DNA of 64,000 nucleotides from Gemmatimonadota bacterium (lineage in GTDB: Bacteria > JAAXHH01): NCBI GenBank assembly GCA_026705925.1, contig JAPOZT010000011.1, positions 462,857 through 526,856 on the forward strand, in the 5' to 3' direction. The position numbers and the translations under genes were made by a program. The notes beneath the pieces were generated by a model that was not told the origin of the DNA, searched no databases, and was given only the letters and a program-made list of their open reading frames with translations. Within the stretch, counting starts at the first letter, position 1. The number at the start of each line of letters is the position of its first letter. Positions 8,554-18,223 of this stretch are shown here, piece after piece.

Positions 8554-9797
8554 GGGTCGTATAGCCGGGTCTCCACCAGGATCTCCGAATGGAGCGCCCG
8601 GTGCACAGGACAGCGGTCGGCGATTTCGAGCAGGCGGACCTGCTGCTCACCGGACAGGTCGCCGATCAGTTCGATTTCGCGCTCGATCCGGTCCACCTTC
8701 CCTTCGGTGGTCTCGCAGGTCTCGCAGTGGCTGGCGTGGATCTTCGCGTGGCTGAGCCGGACGACGATCTCCTCCAGCGGCCAGGACTTCCGGTCCGCGT
8801 ACATTCGCAGCGTGATGGATGTGCAGGAACCCAGCGCCCCGAGCAGCAGGTCGTAGGGCGTCCCGCCCCGGTCCGTGCCTCCCACCGATTCGGGTTCGTC
8901 CACGGTCATGCGGTGGCCTGAGGCGACGACCTCGGTATAGTAGTGTTCCCGGCCCGTGCGCACCACCACCTGGCTTCCCGCTGCTTCGGGACCGCCGTCC
9001 GCCGCTGCATCGGGATCGCCGTCCGCCGCGGCGGGCACGTCCAGGTATCGCGTCGCCCACGCCGCGGCGGCCCGGCCCACGTAGAAGGCATCGGCCTCGC
9101 TCGAAAGCAGGTGGTCCGCCTTGTCGAGAGAGAGGAAGCTCTTGGGATGCATGGCGGCCTGGAAGATGCGGGAGGCGTTCTCGATCCCGACCGTCTGGTC
9201 GATGGGCGAATGGCACACCAGCAGGGCGCGCCGCAACCCACGGATCGTCTCTTCCATCCGCGTCTCTTCCAGGTCTTCCAGGAACTGCTTCTTGATCAGG
9301 AAAGAACGGCCGGCGAGGGTGACGGTCGCCTGGCCGGACTGTTCGATGGTCTCCCGGGCGTCCCCGATCAGGTGGGCCACGTGCTTCGGATCGGCCGGCG
9401 CGCCGATGGTCACGACGGCCTTGCAGGAAGGAATGGACGCCGCCGCCTTGAGCACGGCCGCGCCGCCCAGAGAGTGCCCGATCAGCACCCGGGGCGCCTC
9501 GTGGCGGGACGCGAGATACCTCGCCGCGGCAACCAGGTCGTCCACGTTGGACGCGAAGCCGGTATCGGAGAAGTCCCCTTCGCTGTCGCCCAGGCCGGTG
9601 AAGTCGAACTGCAGCACGGCCATGCCGTGGTCGGACATCTCCTGGCTGATGCGCCGTACGGCGTTCAGGTTCCGGTTGCAGGTGAAACAGTGGGCGAAGA
9701 GGGCGTAGGCGACCGGCCTGCCGTCAGGCGGCAGGCTGAGCCGCGCGGCAAGCAGATCGCCGTGGTCATTGGGAAAGCTGAGTGTCTGAACGGGCAT
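8550..9797 (-). CDS. Bifunctional alpha/beta hydrolase - OsmC family fusion
   Basis: A 415-residue two-domain protein. Residues 1-250 form an alpha/beta hydrolase with nucleophile S109 in GHSLGG; D200 and H229 (KADHLL) are placed to complete the triad. A Gly/Ala/Asp-rich linker with a small repeat (about 255-275) joins it to an OsmC domain at about 278-415, where C325 (ALGSCTSI) and C396 (DRCPVHR) are the expected peroxidatic pair. This fusion architecture is known in many bacteria and is presumed to reduce organic hydroperoxides and cleave an ester. It is the first gene of the trio with the ACP-phosphodiesterase-like and SolA-like genes, with a 4-bp overlap downstream. Confidence 0.92.
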   Translation of the reverse strand: MPVQTLSFPNDHGDLLAARLSLPPDGRPVAYALFAHCFTCNRNLNAVRRISQEMSDHGMAVLQFDFTGLGDSEGDFSDTGFASNVDDLVAAARYLASRHEAPRVLIGHSLGGAAVLKAAASIPSCKAVVTIGAPADPKHVAHLIGDARETIEQSGQATVTLAGRSFLIKKQFLEDLEETRMEETIRGLRRALLVCHSPIDQTVGIENASRIFQAAMHPKSFLSLDKADHLLSSEADAFYVGRAAAAWATRYLDVPAAADGDPDAAADGGPEAAGSQVVVRTGREHYYTEVVASGHRMTVDEPESVGGTDRGGTPYDLLLGALGSCTSITLRMYADRKSWPLEEIVVRLSHAKIHASHCETCETTEGKVDRIEREIELIGDLSGEQQVRLLEIADRCPVHRALHSEILVETRLYDP

Positions 9798-9836
9798 GGC
9801 TGTCCCCGGTCCGCCTGGTCCGCGTCCGACCCGTTC

Positions 9837-12689
9837 CTACTCCAGCTGCGCGGCCTCGTCCGAAAGGCGCCGGAGTACGTTCTCCAGCTGCTGCAGCGAA
9901 GCCCCGTATTCGGACCAGTCGCCCGCCTGGAGGTGGCCCTGGGCCTCGTCGAAGTGGGACACCGCCCGCCTGGCCAGATCGTTCAGCGTGACACTCCTCG
10001 GTTGCGGAACGACCTGTCCGTCGCTCGTCTGCGTCGTCTCCAGGGCGAGGGTCGCGCCGTCGAAGGCGAAAATGGCCGAAAGCGCCTGGTCGAGGGTCTC
10101 CCGCATGGCGATGCGGTTGCCGTAGGCGACGATCACCCGCTTGAGTTCGGGCAGGCCTCCCCGGGTGGACCGCTGCCGCAGGTAAAGCGGCTCGATATAG
10201 AGCAGCGACTCCTGGATCGGCACGACGATGATGTCGCCGCGGATCACCTGGGAGCCCTCCTGGTTCCAGAGGGTGAGCTCCTTCGCGATATCGGCGTCCT
10301 GGGTGATCCTCGCCTCGATCTGCATGGGGCCGTAGACCAGTTCCTGCTTCGGGAAGTTGTAGACCTTGATGCGGCCGTAGAGCGGCGCGTCGCAATGGGC
10401 GGCCATCCAGCCGATCATGTTTTCCTTGTTGGCCGGCGTGAAGGGCAGCAGGAGGAGCATTTCCTCCCTCTCCATCAGGGCCGTCTTCATCACGGCGTAG
10501 TAGGGGTACACCTGCTGTTCCTGCTCCGCGTACACCTGCTGGGGCACCGCCCAGAGGTCTTCCTTGTTGTAGAACACCTGGGGATTGCGCATGTGATAGA
10601 TGCGGTACATGGCCGCTTGGATGGCGAAGAGGTCGCGGGGATACCGGATATGATCTCGGATCGGCTGCGGCATCTCGCTCAGCGGCCTGAACAGCGTCGG
10701 GAAGATCTTCTGGTACGTCAACACCATCGGGTCCGTCTCATCCACGAGGTAGAAGTCGGTCTCTCCGGTATAGGCGTCGATGACCACCTTCACCGAGTTG
10801 CGGATGTAGTTGATGTTCTGCAGCGTGGGCTGGTTCTGTACGAACCTGCGCTGCGGCGGCGGGTTCAGCCCGGGAATATCCGATTGCGGTCCGGTGCCCA
10901 GGTCGCCCGAGTCCGGCATCTGCAGGAGACCGCTGAAGCGCTGCGAATAGGGATAGGAGCCCGTGGTCGTGTAGGCGTCGATCATCCAGTACAGCTTGCC
11001 GTCGGCGATGACCAGGTAGGGATCGTGATCATAGTCCAGGAAGGGCGCGACGTTCTCCACCCGGCTCTGCAGCTGACGGTAGAACATCACCTGGCTTTCG
11101 TCGGTGATCAGCGGGCTGATGACGAAATTGACCTCGCTGAAATACCGGGCGAAGGCCAGGCGGCGGAAGTAGGAGCTGAGTTCCACCCCGCCGTCGTCCT
11201 GGTACCGGCTGAACTTGTTCTCGTCACCCTCCGGATAGTCGAACTCCTCCTGCGTGGTCTTCACGACCGCGTAGGCGTCCATGTTCTCGCCGAAGTACAG
11301 TTCCGGCCGCCGCACGACGAGGTCGTCGCTCGTGGAAACAGGCGGGATGTCTTTGACGAAGAGGTCCGGCAGTCCCTCGGGCGTGGCGGTGTTCACCGGG
11401 CTCAGGCACAGGCCGTAGCCGTGGGTGTAGAACAGGTGCCGGTTCTGCCAGGTGGGCGAGGGAAGCTGGGCGTAGGACAATTCCCGGGCCGCCAGCATGA
11501 CCTGGCGGTACTGACCGTCGATCATGTACCGGTCCTCGTCCACACTGGAGAAATCGTAGTAGGTCCGGATCTCCTGGAGCTGCTGGTACGTGCGCCTGAG
11601 CGGACGCTTGTCCTGGACCTTGAGGTTGTTGATGGTCGTGATGTTGTTCTGGATGTCCCCCGCGCCGAGGTTCTCCTGAATCTGGAAGGGCACCTCGTCG
11701 ACCCCTTCCAGGCCGTATGCCTGCAGCGTGTAATCGATACTGTGCTGGATGTACGGCGCCTCCCGGTCGTACTCGTTGGGCGCCACCACGAAATACTGGA
11801 CGAGTCCGGGATACACCGAACCGACGACCAGGGACGAGACGATCATGCCGCCGATGGCAATGAACGGCAGGTTGCGGCGCTGCGAGCGGAGCGTCATCAG
11901 GAACAGCCCGGCGCAGCCAATGGCCACGAAGAGCATGATCCACAGCGCGTACATCCGGGCATGCAGATCGGTGTACCCCGCGCCGAAGGCGAATCCCGAT
12001 TCGGAAAACAGCAGGCGGTACATGTCGAGCCGGTAGCCCCATGCCATGAGCAGGAAGACGATGGCGCCCAGGACGCAGATGTGGTTGCGGGCGTACGACC
12101 TTATCTGTATGCCGCGCTCTTCGATGGTGACGGCGCCGCGGTAAAGATAGTAGAGGGTTACCGCGATGGCCGAGGCCACGACGAGGAGCAGCAGCCAGAA
12201 CCGGACGAAATGCCAGATCGGCAGCGAGAAGACGAAGAACCCGATATCGAGATTGAATATGGGATCGGTAGCGCCGAAGGCCTCCTGGTTGAAGAACCGG
12301 AGCATGCCGTCCCAGTTGGCCAGGCCGATCAGGCCCATGATGGCGGCGATGACCAGGATGCCGATGATCGTCACGACCTCGATCAGCCTGGAGTTGGAGA
12401 AAAGCTGTTCGAGTTCCGACATCTCCTCGTTGAACAGGTGCAGTTCGGTGAGGCGCGTGGAGAAGTACCGCGCCAGGTAGACATTCGCCCCGAGGCCCAC
12501 CAGCGCGACCAGTCCGAAGACCAGTCCCGTGAAGAACTTGGCGCCGATCGTCGTCCAGAACACGTCGTCGAAGCCCAGTTGGCCGAACCAGAGCGCCTCG
12601 ACGAAGATGTTGGCCCAGAATCCGCTGAGGATCCACAGACCGATTACGACTGCGGCCGCTATGAAGAGTAGTGATCTGAATCTGCCCAA
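9837..12689 (-). CDS. UPF0182 family integral membrane protein
   Basis: A 950-residue protein with about seven hydrophobic helices in the first 310 residues and a large non-membrane remainder, the normal plan and length of the UPF0182 family. Typical landmarks are YTHGYGLCLSPVNTATPEGLP and VWYNK-like NPQVFYNKEDLWAVP. Function of the family is unknown. The start is TTG at 12687-12689, preceded by GGAG at a good distance; there is no suitable ATG before the first membrane helix. The C-terminal 100 residues form predicted helices ending in RRLSDEAAQLE. It stands alone in the minus direction, 53 bp after the kinase gene. Confidence 0.93.
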   Translation of the reverse strand: MGRFRSLLFIAAAVVIGLWILSGFWANIFVEALWFGQLGFDDVFWTTIGAKFFTGLVFGLVALVGLGANVYLARYFSTRLTELHLFNEEMSELEQLFSNSRLIEVVTIIGILVIAAIMGLIGLANWDGMLRFFNQEAFGATDPIFNLDIGFFVFSLPIWHFVRFWLLLLVVASAIAVTLYYLYRGAVTIEERGIQIRSYARNHICVLGAIVFLLMAWGYRLDMYRLLFSESGFAFGAGYTDLHARMYALWIMLFVAIGCAGLFLMTLRSQRRNLPFIAIGGMIVSSLVVGSVYPGLVQYFVVAPNEYDREAPYIQHSIDYTLQAYGLEGVDEVPFQIQENLGAGDIQNNITTINNLKVQDKRPLRRTYQQLQEIRTYYDFSSVDEDRYMIDGQYRQVMLAARELSYAQLPSPTWQNRHLFYTHGYGLCLSPVNTATPEGLPDLFVKDIPPVSTSDDLVVRRPELYFGENMDAYAVVKTTQEEFDYPEGDENKFSRYQDDGGVELSSYFRRLAFARYFSEVNFVISPLITDESQVMFYRQLQSRVENVAPFLDYDHDPYLVIADGKLYWMIDAYTTTGSYPYSQRFSGLLQMPDSGDLGTGPQSDIPGLNPPPQRRFVQNQPTLQNINYIRNSVKVVIDAYTGETDFYLVDETDPMVLTYQKIFPTLFRPLSEMPQPIRDHIRYPRDLFAIQAAMYRIYHMRNPQVFYNKEDLWAVPQQVYAEQEQQVYPYYAVMKTALMEREEMLLLLPFTPANKENMIGWMAAHCDAPLYGRIKVYNFPKQELVYGPMQIEARITQDADIAKELTLWNQEGSQVIRGDIIVVPIQESLLYIEPLYLRQRSTRGGLPELKRVIVAYGNRIAMRETLDQALSAIFAFDGATLALETTQTSDGQVVPQPRSVTLNDLARRAVSHFDEAQGHLQAGDWSEYGASLQQLENVLRRLSDEAAQLE

Positions 12690-12742
12690 GATATCGCTCC
12701 TTGCCCGTTGTGTTGAGGGTGTTTATGTGCCGTACATGCAGT

Positions 12743-13720
12743 TCAAACGTGGCGCAATCCCGCCACCGTTATTTCGTCATCCAGCATCATGGGTCGGGCG
12801 GCCTGGCGAATGCGTGCCCTGACCCCGTCGTCGGTGATATACCGGACCTGGTTGATCCCGTCGATGCGGAACAGCATCTCGAGACCGGCCTGCTGAAGGG
12901 CCGTCGTTTCCGTTGCTTCAGGCAGCAGGTCGCCCATGCCCTCCGCGTATGTGCTCCAAATGCGTTCGACGGCGTCGAAGACGGCATCCGCGACCCGTGG
13001 ATTGTTGTATGCGTGAAGCAGGTAGTGGGCCATGATGAAGCCGGCGTCCTGGGCCGGGTGCCCGTAGTTGACGAATTCCAGGTCGAAGGTACGGACCCGT
13101 TTTTCCGCGGCGATCACGCTGGCCGTCCAGAAGTCGCCGTGGAGCAGCGCCTGTTTCGTCTCCGTGAAAGTCTCCGCCAACCGGCGGGCGACTCGGTTCA
13201 ACGCCGGATCTTCTACGAAATAGAAACAGTACTTGTACCTCAGGCCCTGCATGGCCTCGTTGTCGAATTGCTCCCGCAGTGCCCGGTCGTCCCAGGTCTG
13301 CCGGTGCAGGGTCGAAAGAAACCCGCCGAGTTGCTCCGCCACGGCAGTTTCGATGCGTCCCCGCTCCAATTCGGATTCCAGGGACGGGCGCTTTCCGAGG
13401 TCCGACATGACCAGGATGCGATCCGCGTCGTCGAATTGCAGGACGGCCGGAACCGTCCCCTCGGGGAACAGCCCGTTCAAAACCCGGAGGGCCCGCGTCT
13501 CGTAGACGATCCGGTCGGTGGTGACTTTGAGGTCCGGGAACAGGCGCAACGCGTCCAGGGCCTGTTTCACCACGACCGATCGGTCGTCGGCAGTGACCCG
13601 CAGCACGGTGTTCAGAAACCCGCCGCCCAGTTCTTCCACCGTGCAGGAACCCTCCTGCGGCGGGGCCAATAGATTTCTTGTGTGTACGTACTCCGCTACA
13701 TTATCTTTGTCGATGTTCAT
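12743..13720 (-). CDS. Aminoglycoside-phosphotransferase-fold kinase, methylthioribose-kinase-like
   Basis: A 325-residue APH-fold kinase. It shows VEELGGGFLNTVLRV as the glycine-rich loop, VVVKQAL with the ATP-contacting Lys, ALLHGDFWTASV as the catalytic loop (HGD), and TFDLEFVNYGHPAQDAG as the metal-binding segment. The combination HGDFWTASV plus DLEFVNYGHP is closest to S-methyl-5-thioribose kinase, but no mtnA is adjacent, so the substrate is uncertain. The ATG at 13718-13720 is chosen because the conserved fold begins soon after it; codons further upstream overlap the divergent gene. A 60-bp divergent region separates it from the DUF2064 gene. Confidence 0.82.
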   Translation of the reverse strand: MNIDKDNVAEYVHTRNLLAPPQEGSCTVEELGGGFLNTVLRVTADDRSVVVKQALDALRLFPDLKVTTDRIVYETRALRVLNGLFPEGTVPAVLQFDDADRILVMSDLGKRPSLESELERGRIETAVAEQLGGFLSTLHRQTWDDRALREQFDNEAMQGLRYKYCFYFVEDPALNRVARRLAETFTETKQALLHGDFWTASVIAAEKRVRTFDLEFVNYGHPAQDAGFIMAHYLLHAYNNPRVADAVFDAVERIWSTYAEGMGDLLPEATETTALQQAGLEMLFRIDGINQVRYITDDGVRARIRQAARPMMLDDEITVAGLRHV

Positions 13721-13780
13721 GACCAAAGTGGCTTCATCGCGAGCGCGATTCCTATCGCGCCAAGCCATGCCTTCCGGCCA

Positions 13781-14530
13781 ATGATTCCGTATCCGCCCAC
13801 CGCACTCGTCCTGCTCGCCAAGTACCCCGAACCCGGTACCGTCAAGACCCGGCTGGTCCATGGCACGGCAGAGAACGGTTATGCCGGCCTCAAGGACATG
13901 CGCGACCGGTCGGGCGCATTGCTCGGTCCGGACGAAGCCCATCGCCTGGCGGCCGGTATGTACCGCGCGTTCCTGGTGGACCGGTTCGCGGCGCACCGGG
14001 GACGGGACTACGACGTCCTGCTGGCCACGTCCCAGCCTGAATACGCGGACGCCTTCCGATCCATTACCGGACCGGACGTCCCGTACCACGCAGTGTCCGG
14101 CGCGAATTTGGGTGAGATGATGCTCGGCCTGTTCGAGGATCTGCTCGGTAGATACCCATACGTGCTGATCTCCGGGAGCGACATGCCCCGGCTGGAGGAA
14201 ACGGTCATCGATCGAGCCCGCGAGTCCCTCTCATCCCACGATATTGTGCTTGTCCCGGCCCAGGACGGCGCGTACAATCTTATCGGCATGCGCAAGCCGC
14301 ACCGCATATTCGATATCTCGCGCTGGAGTTCGGGATCGGAACTCGAGGAGACCGTCGCCCTGCTTCGGCGGCGCCGGATCACCCACGAGGTGCTCGACGA
14401 GTTCCGCCTGCTGGACATCGATACGATCGAAGACCTGGTGCAGTTGATGCGCGGTCCTGAAACCGTCGACGCACCGGAAACCAACACCTTTCTGACGGCG
14501 CTCGACGAACGACTGGACTTCGCGGATTGA
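13781..14530 (+). CDS. TIGR04282/DUF2064 family transferase (arsenosugar-type glycosyltransferase-like)
   Basis: A 249-residue protein beginning MIPYPPTALVLLAKYPEPGTVKTRLV, the nucleotide-binding signature of the DUF2064/TIGR04282 group of nucleotidyl- or glycosyl-transferase-fold enzymes. It continues with VLISGSDMPRLEETVIDRA (the metal-binding Asp is in GSDMP) and VLVPAQDGAYNLIGMRK. The family fold is that of GT-A sugar transferases; its role is not settled. The ATG at 13781 places the conserved strand at residue 7. The frame is open further upstream, but that part overlaps the divergent promoter region. murD starts 42 bp downstream on the same strand. Confidence 0.85.
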   Translation: MIPYPPTALVLLAKYPEPGTVKTRLVHGTAENGYAGLKDMRDRSGALLGPDEAHRLAAGMYRAFLVDRFAAHRGRDYDVLLATSQPEYADAFRSITGPDVPYHAVSGANLGEMMLGLFEDLLGRYPYVLISGSDMPRLEETVIDRARESLSSHDIVLVPAQDGAYNLIGMRKPHRIFDISRWSSGSELEETVALLRRRRITHEVLDEFRLLDIDTIEDLVQLMRGPETVDAPETNTFLTALDERLDFAD

Positions 14531-14572
14531 ACCCGCGAATCAACGCCGTATATTAAACCGGGCGGACTTCGG

Positions 14573-16135
14573 GTGTCAAGGGAATTCAAAGGCAAACGGG
14601 TTACCGTACTGGGGCTCGGCGTGCTCTCCGGCGGCGCCGCGTCCACGCGGTATTTCGCCGCGCGGGGAGCGGATGTTACCGTCACCGACCTGCTGCCCGC
14701 GGAAGCCCTCCGGAAGTCCATCGCCGCACTGGATCCATGGCCGGTCCGCTACGTGCTCGGGGAGCACCGGGAGGAGGACATCACCGGCGCGGACCTCGTG
14801 GTGGTCGGGCCCGCCGTCCGGGACGACAGTCCGTTTCTCCAGCTGGCGCGGGACCGCGGGGTTCCGCTGACCACCGAGATCAACGTGGTTTTCGAGACCT
14901 GCCGCCGGCCGGTCATCGGCATCACGGGCAGCAACGGGAAGACCACCACGACCCGGCTTCTCGGCGCGCTGCACCAGGCGGTCGACCCGAAAACGCTGGT
15001 GGGCGGAAACATCGGCCGGGCCGTGCTCAACGAGCTTGAAGGGGATCGCACGGGGGAAGGGGAGCCCGGCGGGTCGAATGGTAGGGCGGTCGGCACCGAC
15101 AGACAGCGCGAAGCGGATGGATCGGATGACGCTCCGAGCGCCGGCAGTCCCGTAGTCCTCGAGCTTTCCAGCTTCCAGTTGCACCGGCTGGCCTGGATCC
15201 GGCGAAGTCCGGGCCTGGCGGTGGTGACGAACCTGTCGCCCAATCACCTGGACTGGCACGGGACATTCGACGCCTACGAACAGGCTAAGCGGCACATCGT
15301 GCACTATCAGTCGCCGGAGGACGTGGTCGTCCTGAACGCCGATGATGAGCGGCTGCGTACATGGGCGGCTTTCTGCCCGGGACGGGTCGCGTGGTTCAGC
15401 ATGGAAGACCCCGTCGAGACCGGATGCTACGTGCGGGACGGACAGGTGGTCTTCCGCGACAGTTCCGGCGAACACGCCATTTGTCCCGTGGACGCCCTCC
15501 GGCTGCCGGGTCCGCATAACCTGGCCAACCTGCTGGCCGCGGTGACGGCCGCATGCCTGGGCGGGATCCCGCCATCGGTCATCCGGTCGACGGTCGAGGC
15601 GTTCCGCGGCGTGGAGCACCGCCTGGAAGAGGTCGCCGTAATCGATGGCGTGAGATACTACAACGATTCGGCCTGCACCACGCCGGCGTCGACGGTCACG
15701 GCGCTCCGGGCATTCGACGCGCCGGTCGTCCTGATCGCGGGCGGGTACGACAAGGGGACGGCCTTCGACGACATGGCGAAGGGAATCGTCCGGCGCGCCC
15801 GGGCAGCCGTGTTGATCGGTACGACCGCGGACGCGATTGAGACTGCGATCGGGAAAGCCGGTGGGGCCGATTCAGACGGCGTGTATTCGGACGGCGGTGA
15901 TACGGGCGGCGCAAAACCGGCCGTCGCGAATTCGGCTGGCATGAAACCATCCGTTGCGCATCCGCCCGTCATCGTCCGCGCCGAAACGCTCAATGACGCC
16001 GTGCGGCAAAGCGCCCGTCTTGCGCGGCCCGGCGACGTGGTCGTGCTGTCGCCCGCCTGTGCCAGTTACGACATGTTTACCAACTTCGAGGAACGCGGCC
16101 AGCGGTTCAAGGAAGCCGTGGCAGCGCTGAAGTGA
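14573..16135 (+). CDS. murD: UDP-N-acetylmuramoyl-L-alanine--D-glutamate ligase
   Basis: A 520-residue Mur ligase that adds D-glutamate to UDP-MurNAc-L-Ala in peptidoglycan synthesis. The N-terminal UDP-binding domain has VTVLGLGVLSGGAAS (about 10-24); the ATP loop GITGSNGKTTTT is at 116-127; VTNLSPNHLDWHG and YNDSACTTPAS are family signatures; IAGGYDKG and LSPACASYDMFTNFEERG close the C-terminal domain. The start is GTG at 14573. At 520 residues it is about 70 longer than usual because of two Gly/Ser/Asp-rich insertions, at about residues 158-192 and 424-465. No other mur gene is nearby, which is unusual for murD. Confidence 0.95.
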   Translation: MSREFKGKRVTVLGLGVLSGGAASTRYFAARGADVTVTDLLPAEALRKSIAALDPWPVRYVLGEHREEDITGADLVVVGPAVRDDSPFLQLARDRGVPLTTEINVVFETCRRPVIGITGSNGKTTTTRLLGALHQAVDPKTLVGGNIGRAVLNELEGDRTGEGEPGGSNGRAVGTDRQREADGSDDAPSAGSPVVLELSSFQLHRLAWIRRSPGLAVVTNLSPNHLDWHGTFDAYEQAKRHIVHYQSPEDVVVLNADDERLRTWAAFCPGRVAWFSMEDPVETGCYVRDGQVVFRDSSGEHAICPVDALRLPGPHNLANLLAAVTAACLGGIPPSVIRSTVEAFRGVEHRLEEVAVIDGVRYYNDSACTTPASTVTALRAFDAPVVLIAGGYDKGTAFDDMAKGIVRRARAAVLIGTTADAIETAIGKAGGADSDGVYSDGGDTGGAKPAVANSAGMKPSVAHPPVIVRAETLNDAVRQSARLARPGDVVVLSPACASYDMFTNFEERGQRFKEAVAALK

Positions 16136-16188
16136 GTAGTCGCGCGTAGCACCGAAAAACCTGAAGTACAGCACCCGGAGGATCCGGC

Positions 16189-17040
16189 ATGGCCATTGAG
16201 ACGGTGGGCGTCATTGGATGTGGATTGATGGGATCGGGCATCACGCAGGTGTGCGCCCAGGCGGGTTACCGGACGATCGTCCGCGAGGCATCCGACGATC
16301 TGGTGGCCGGAGGCATCGGTCGGATCGACGGCCTCCTGTCGCGGAACGTCTCCAAGGGACGCATGACGGAAAACGAAAAGGCGGCCGTGCTCGGGCACAT
16401 CACGGGCACGACGGAATTGTCCGACCTCGCCGAATGCGACCTGGTGATCGAGGCGGTGACCGAGAACCTGGAAACCAAGCAGGAGGTCTTCCGCACCCTC
16501 GACGGCATCGCACCGCCCGGCGCCATCCTGGCCAGCAACACCTCCTCCATTTCCATCACCGAACTGGCCGCGGCGACAGACCGGCCGGAGCAGGTGCTGG
16601 GCCTTCATTTCTTCAATCCCGTGCCCGTCATGGGACTTATCGAAATGGTCGTCGGACTGCAGACCAGCACGGAGACCGTGGGAGCGGCCCGGCAGTTCGG
16701 CGAATCGCTGGGCAAGCAGGTGATCCAGGTCAAGGACACGCCGGGTTTCATCGTCAACTACCTCCTCATCCCCTACCTGCTGGACGCGGTGCGCCTGGTC
16801 GAATCGGGCGTGGCCACGAAGGAGGACATCGACGCGGGCATGGTCCTGGGGTGCAGCCACCCCCTCGGTCCACTCAAGCTGCTCGACTTCATCGGCCTGG
16901 ACACCACGCTCTACATCGCGGAAGTGCTACATGACGCCTTCCGCACCGACCGCTACGCTGCCCCGCCCCTGCTGCGCCAGATGGTCGCCGCCGGAATGAA
17001 CGGCAGGAAGAGCGGGCGAGGATTCTATGAGTACGATTGA
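16189..17040 (+). CDS. 3-hydroxyacyl-CoA / 3-hydroxybutyryl-CoA dehydrogenase
   Basis: A 283-residue single-domain dehydrogenase. NAD binding is at VGVIGCGLMGSGITQV (residues 6-21). The catalytic dyad is H140 in GLHFFNPVPVM with E152 in LIEMVVG, and S119 lies in ASNTSSISI. The C-terminal domain begins with KDTPGFIVNYLLIPYLLDAVRL and includes HPLGPLKLLDFIGLDT. It interconverts 3-hydroxyacyl-CoA and 3-oxoacyl-CoA in fatty-acid or butyrate-type metabolism. It lies 53 bp after murD and 36 bp before the M24 peptidase on the same strand, possibly one transcript. Confidence 0.93.
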   Translation: MAIETVGVIGCGLMGSGITQVCAQAGYRTIVREASDDLVAGGIGRIDGLLSRNVSKGRMTENEKAAVLGHITGTTELSDLAECDLVIEAVTENLETKQEVFRTLDGIAPPGAILASNTSSISITELAAATDRPEQVLGLHFFNPVPVMGLIEMVVGLQTSTETVGAARQFGESLGKQVIQVKDTPGFIVNYLLIPYLLDAVRLVESGVATKEDIDAGMVLGCSHPLGPLKLLDFIGLDTTLYIAEVLHDAFRTDRYAAPPLLRQMVAAGMNGRKSGRGFYEYD

Positions 17041-17076
17041 TGTACTACTGGGCAGATTCATACGAAAGGCAGCAGA

Positions 17077-18216
17077 ATGACCGCTTCACCCGGTAACGAG
17101 GCCATCCTGCTCATCGCGGACAGCGAGTTGAACGCCGACATGCTGTACGCCGCGGGGCTGTTCGTCCCCGATCCTTTCACCTTCCTGCAGGTGGACGGCC
17201 GGACGACCATCATGATGAGCGACCTGGAAATCGATCGCGCGCGGGCGCAGTCGAAGGTCGATGAAGTGGTATCGCTCACGGACTATACGGACCGCGCGAA
17301 GAAGACCGTCAACGCGGATCCGGGACTCGTGGACGCCGTGGTCGAGCTCCTCCGGGAACGGGAAGTGAAGCGCGTGAGCGTGCCGAACGGCTTCCCCCTG
17401 GGTTACGCCGACAAGCTTCGGGATCGGGGATTCGCGGTGGCGTCGAAGGAGGATCCCTTCTGGGACCAGCGCCCGGTGAAGACCGACGACGAGGTCGCAG
17501 CCATCTCGAACGCCTCCCGCCACACGGAAGACGCCCTGCGCATGGCCTTCGATATCCTGGCCGAAGCTGCCGTGAAGGACGGCCTGCTCCACGGGCCGGA
17601 AGGGCCGCTGACTTCCGAGTACATCCGGAAGCGTATCCACGTCTACCTGCTGGAACGGGACTGCATCGCCCAGCACACGATCATCGCCGGGGGCGTCCAG
17701 GGCTGCGACCCGCACAACGGGGGTTCCGGACCGTTGCGCGCCGGCGAGCCCATCATCTTCGACCTGTTTCCCAAGTCCACGAAGACCGGGTACTTCGCGG
17801 ACATCACCCGCACCGTGGCGAAGGGGCCGGTGTCCGACACGTTCCGGCGGCTGTACGATACGGTGCTGGAAGGACAGGAAATCGCGCTCTCTCAGGTCCG
17901 GGCCGGGGTGGACGGACGCGATATCCACGGAGAAGTGGAACGGCTGTTCGAAAGCAGGGGTTACGAGACGGGCGCGAAAAACGGGCGCATGCAGGGCTTC
18001 TTCCACGGTACGGGCCACGGCTTCGGCCTGGAAATCCACGAACCACCCCGCATATCGAAGGTGTCGCAGGTCCTTGTGGCCGGCCACGTCGTGACCGTGG
18101 AACCGGGTTTGTACTACCCCGATCTCGGCGGTGGCGTTCGGATCGAGGACAATGTGGTCGTGACCGAAAGCGGATGCGTCAACCTGACGCGGGTGGAGAA
18201 GGTATTCGAGTTGTAA
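17077..18216 (+). CDS. M24 family Xaa-Pro peptidase
   Basis: A 379-residue pita-bread-fold metallopeptidase. An N-terminal creatinase-like domain (about 1-130) precedes the catalytic domain. Metal ligands are visible in order: Asp in IIFDLFPKS and Asp in YFADITRTV, His in HGTGHGFGLEIHE, Glu in TVEPGLYYP and Glu in GVRIEDNVVVT. This set is complete, so activity on Xaa-Pro bonds is plausible. Like other prokaryotic prolidases or aminopeptidase P homologues, it should be cytoplasmic; no signal peptide is visible. Its stop is only 7 bp from the stop of the convergent serine hydrolase gene. Confidence 0.9.
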   Translation: MTASPGNEAILLIADSELNADMLYAAGLFVPDPFTFLQVDGRTTIMMSDLEIDRARAQSKVDEVVSLTDYTDRAKKTVNADPGLVDAVVELLREREVKRVSVPNGFPLGYADKLRDRGFAVASKEDPFWDQRPVKTDDEVAAISNASRHTEDALRMAFDILAEAAVKDGLLHGPEGPLTSEYIRKRIHVYLLERDCIAQHTIIAGGVQGCDPHNGGSGPLRAGEPIIFDLFPKSTKTGYFADITRTVAKGPVSDTFRRLYDTVLEGQEIALSQVRAGVDGRDIHGEVERLFESRGYETGAKNGRMQGFFHGTGHGFGLEIHEPPRISKVSQVLVAGHVVTVEPGLYYPDLGGGVRIEDNVVVTESGCVNLTRVEKVFEL

Positions 18217-18223
18217 CGCCGCT

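Noticed and set aside
8943-12671. A 1242-codon open frame on the plus strand opposite UPF0182
   Set aside because: It is the antisense shadow of a clearly conserved membrane protein; its Val/Gly/Arg/His-rich translation has no domain pattern and GC-rich codon bias explains its openness.
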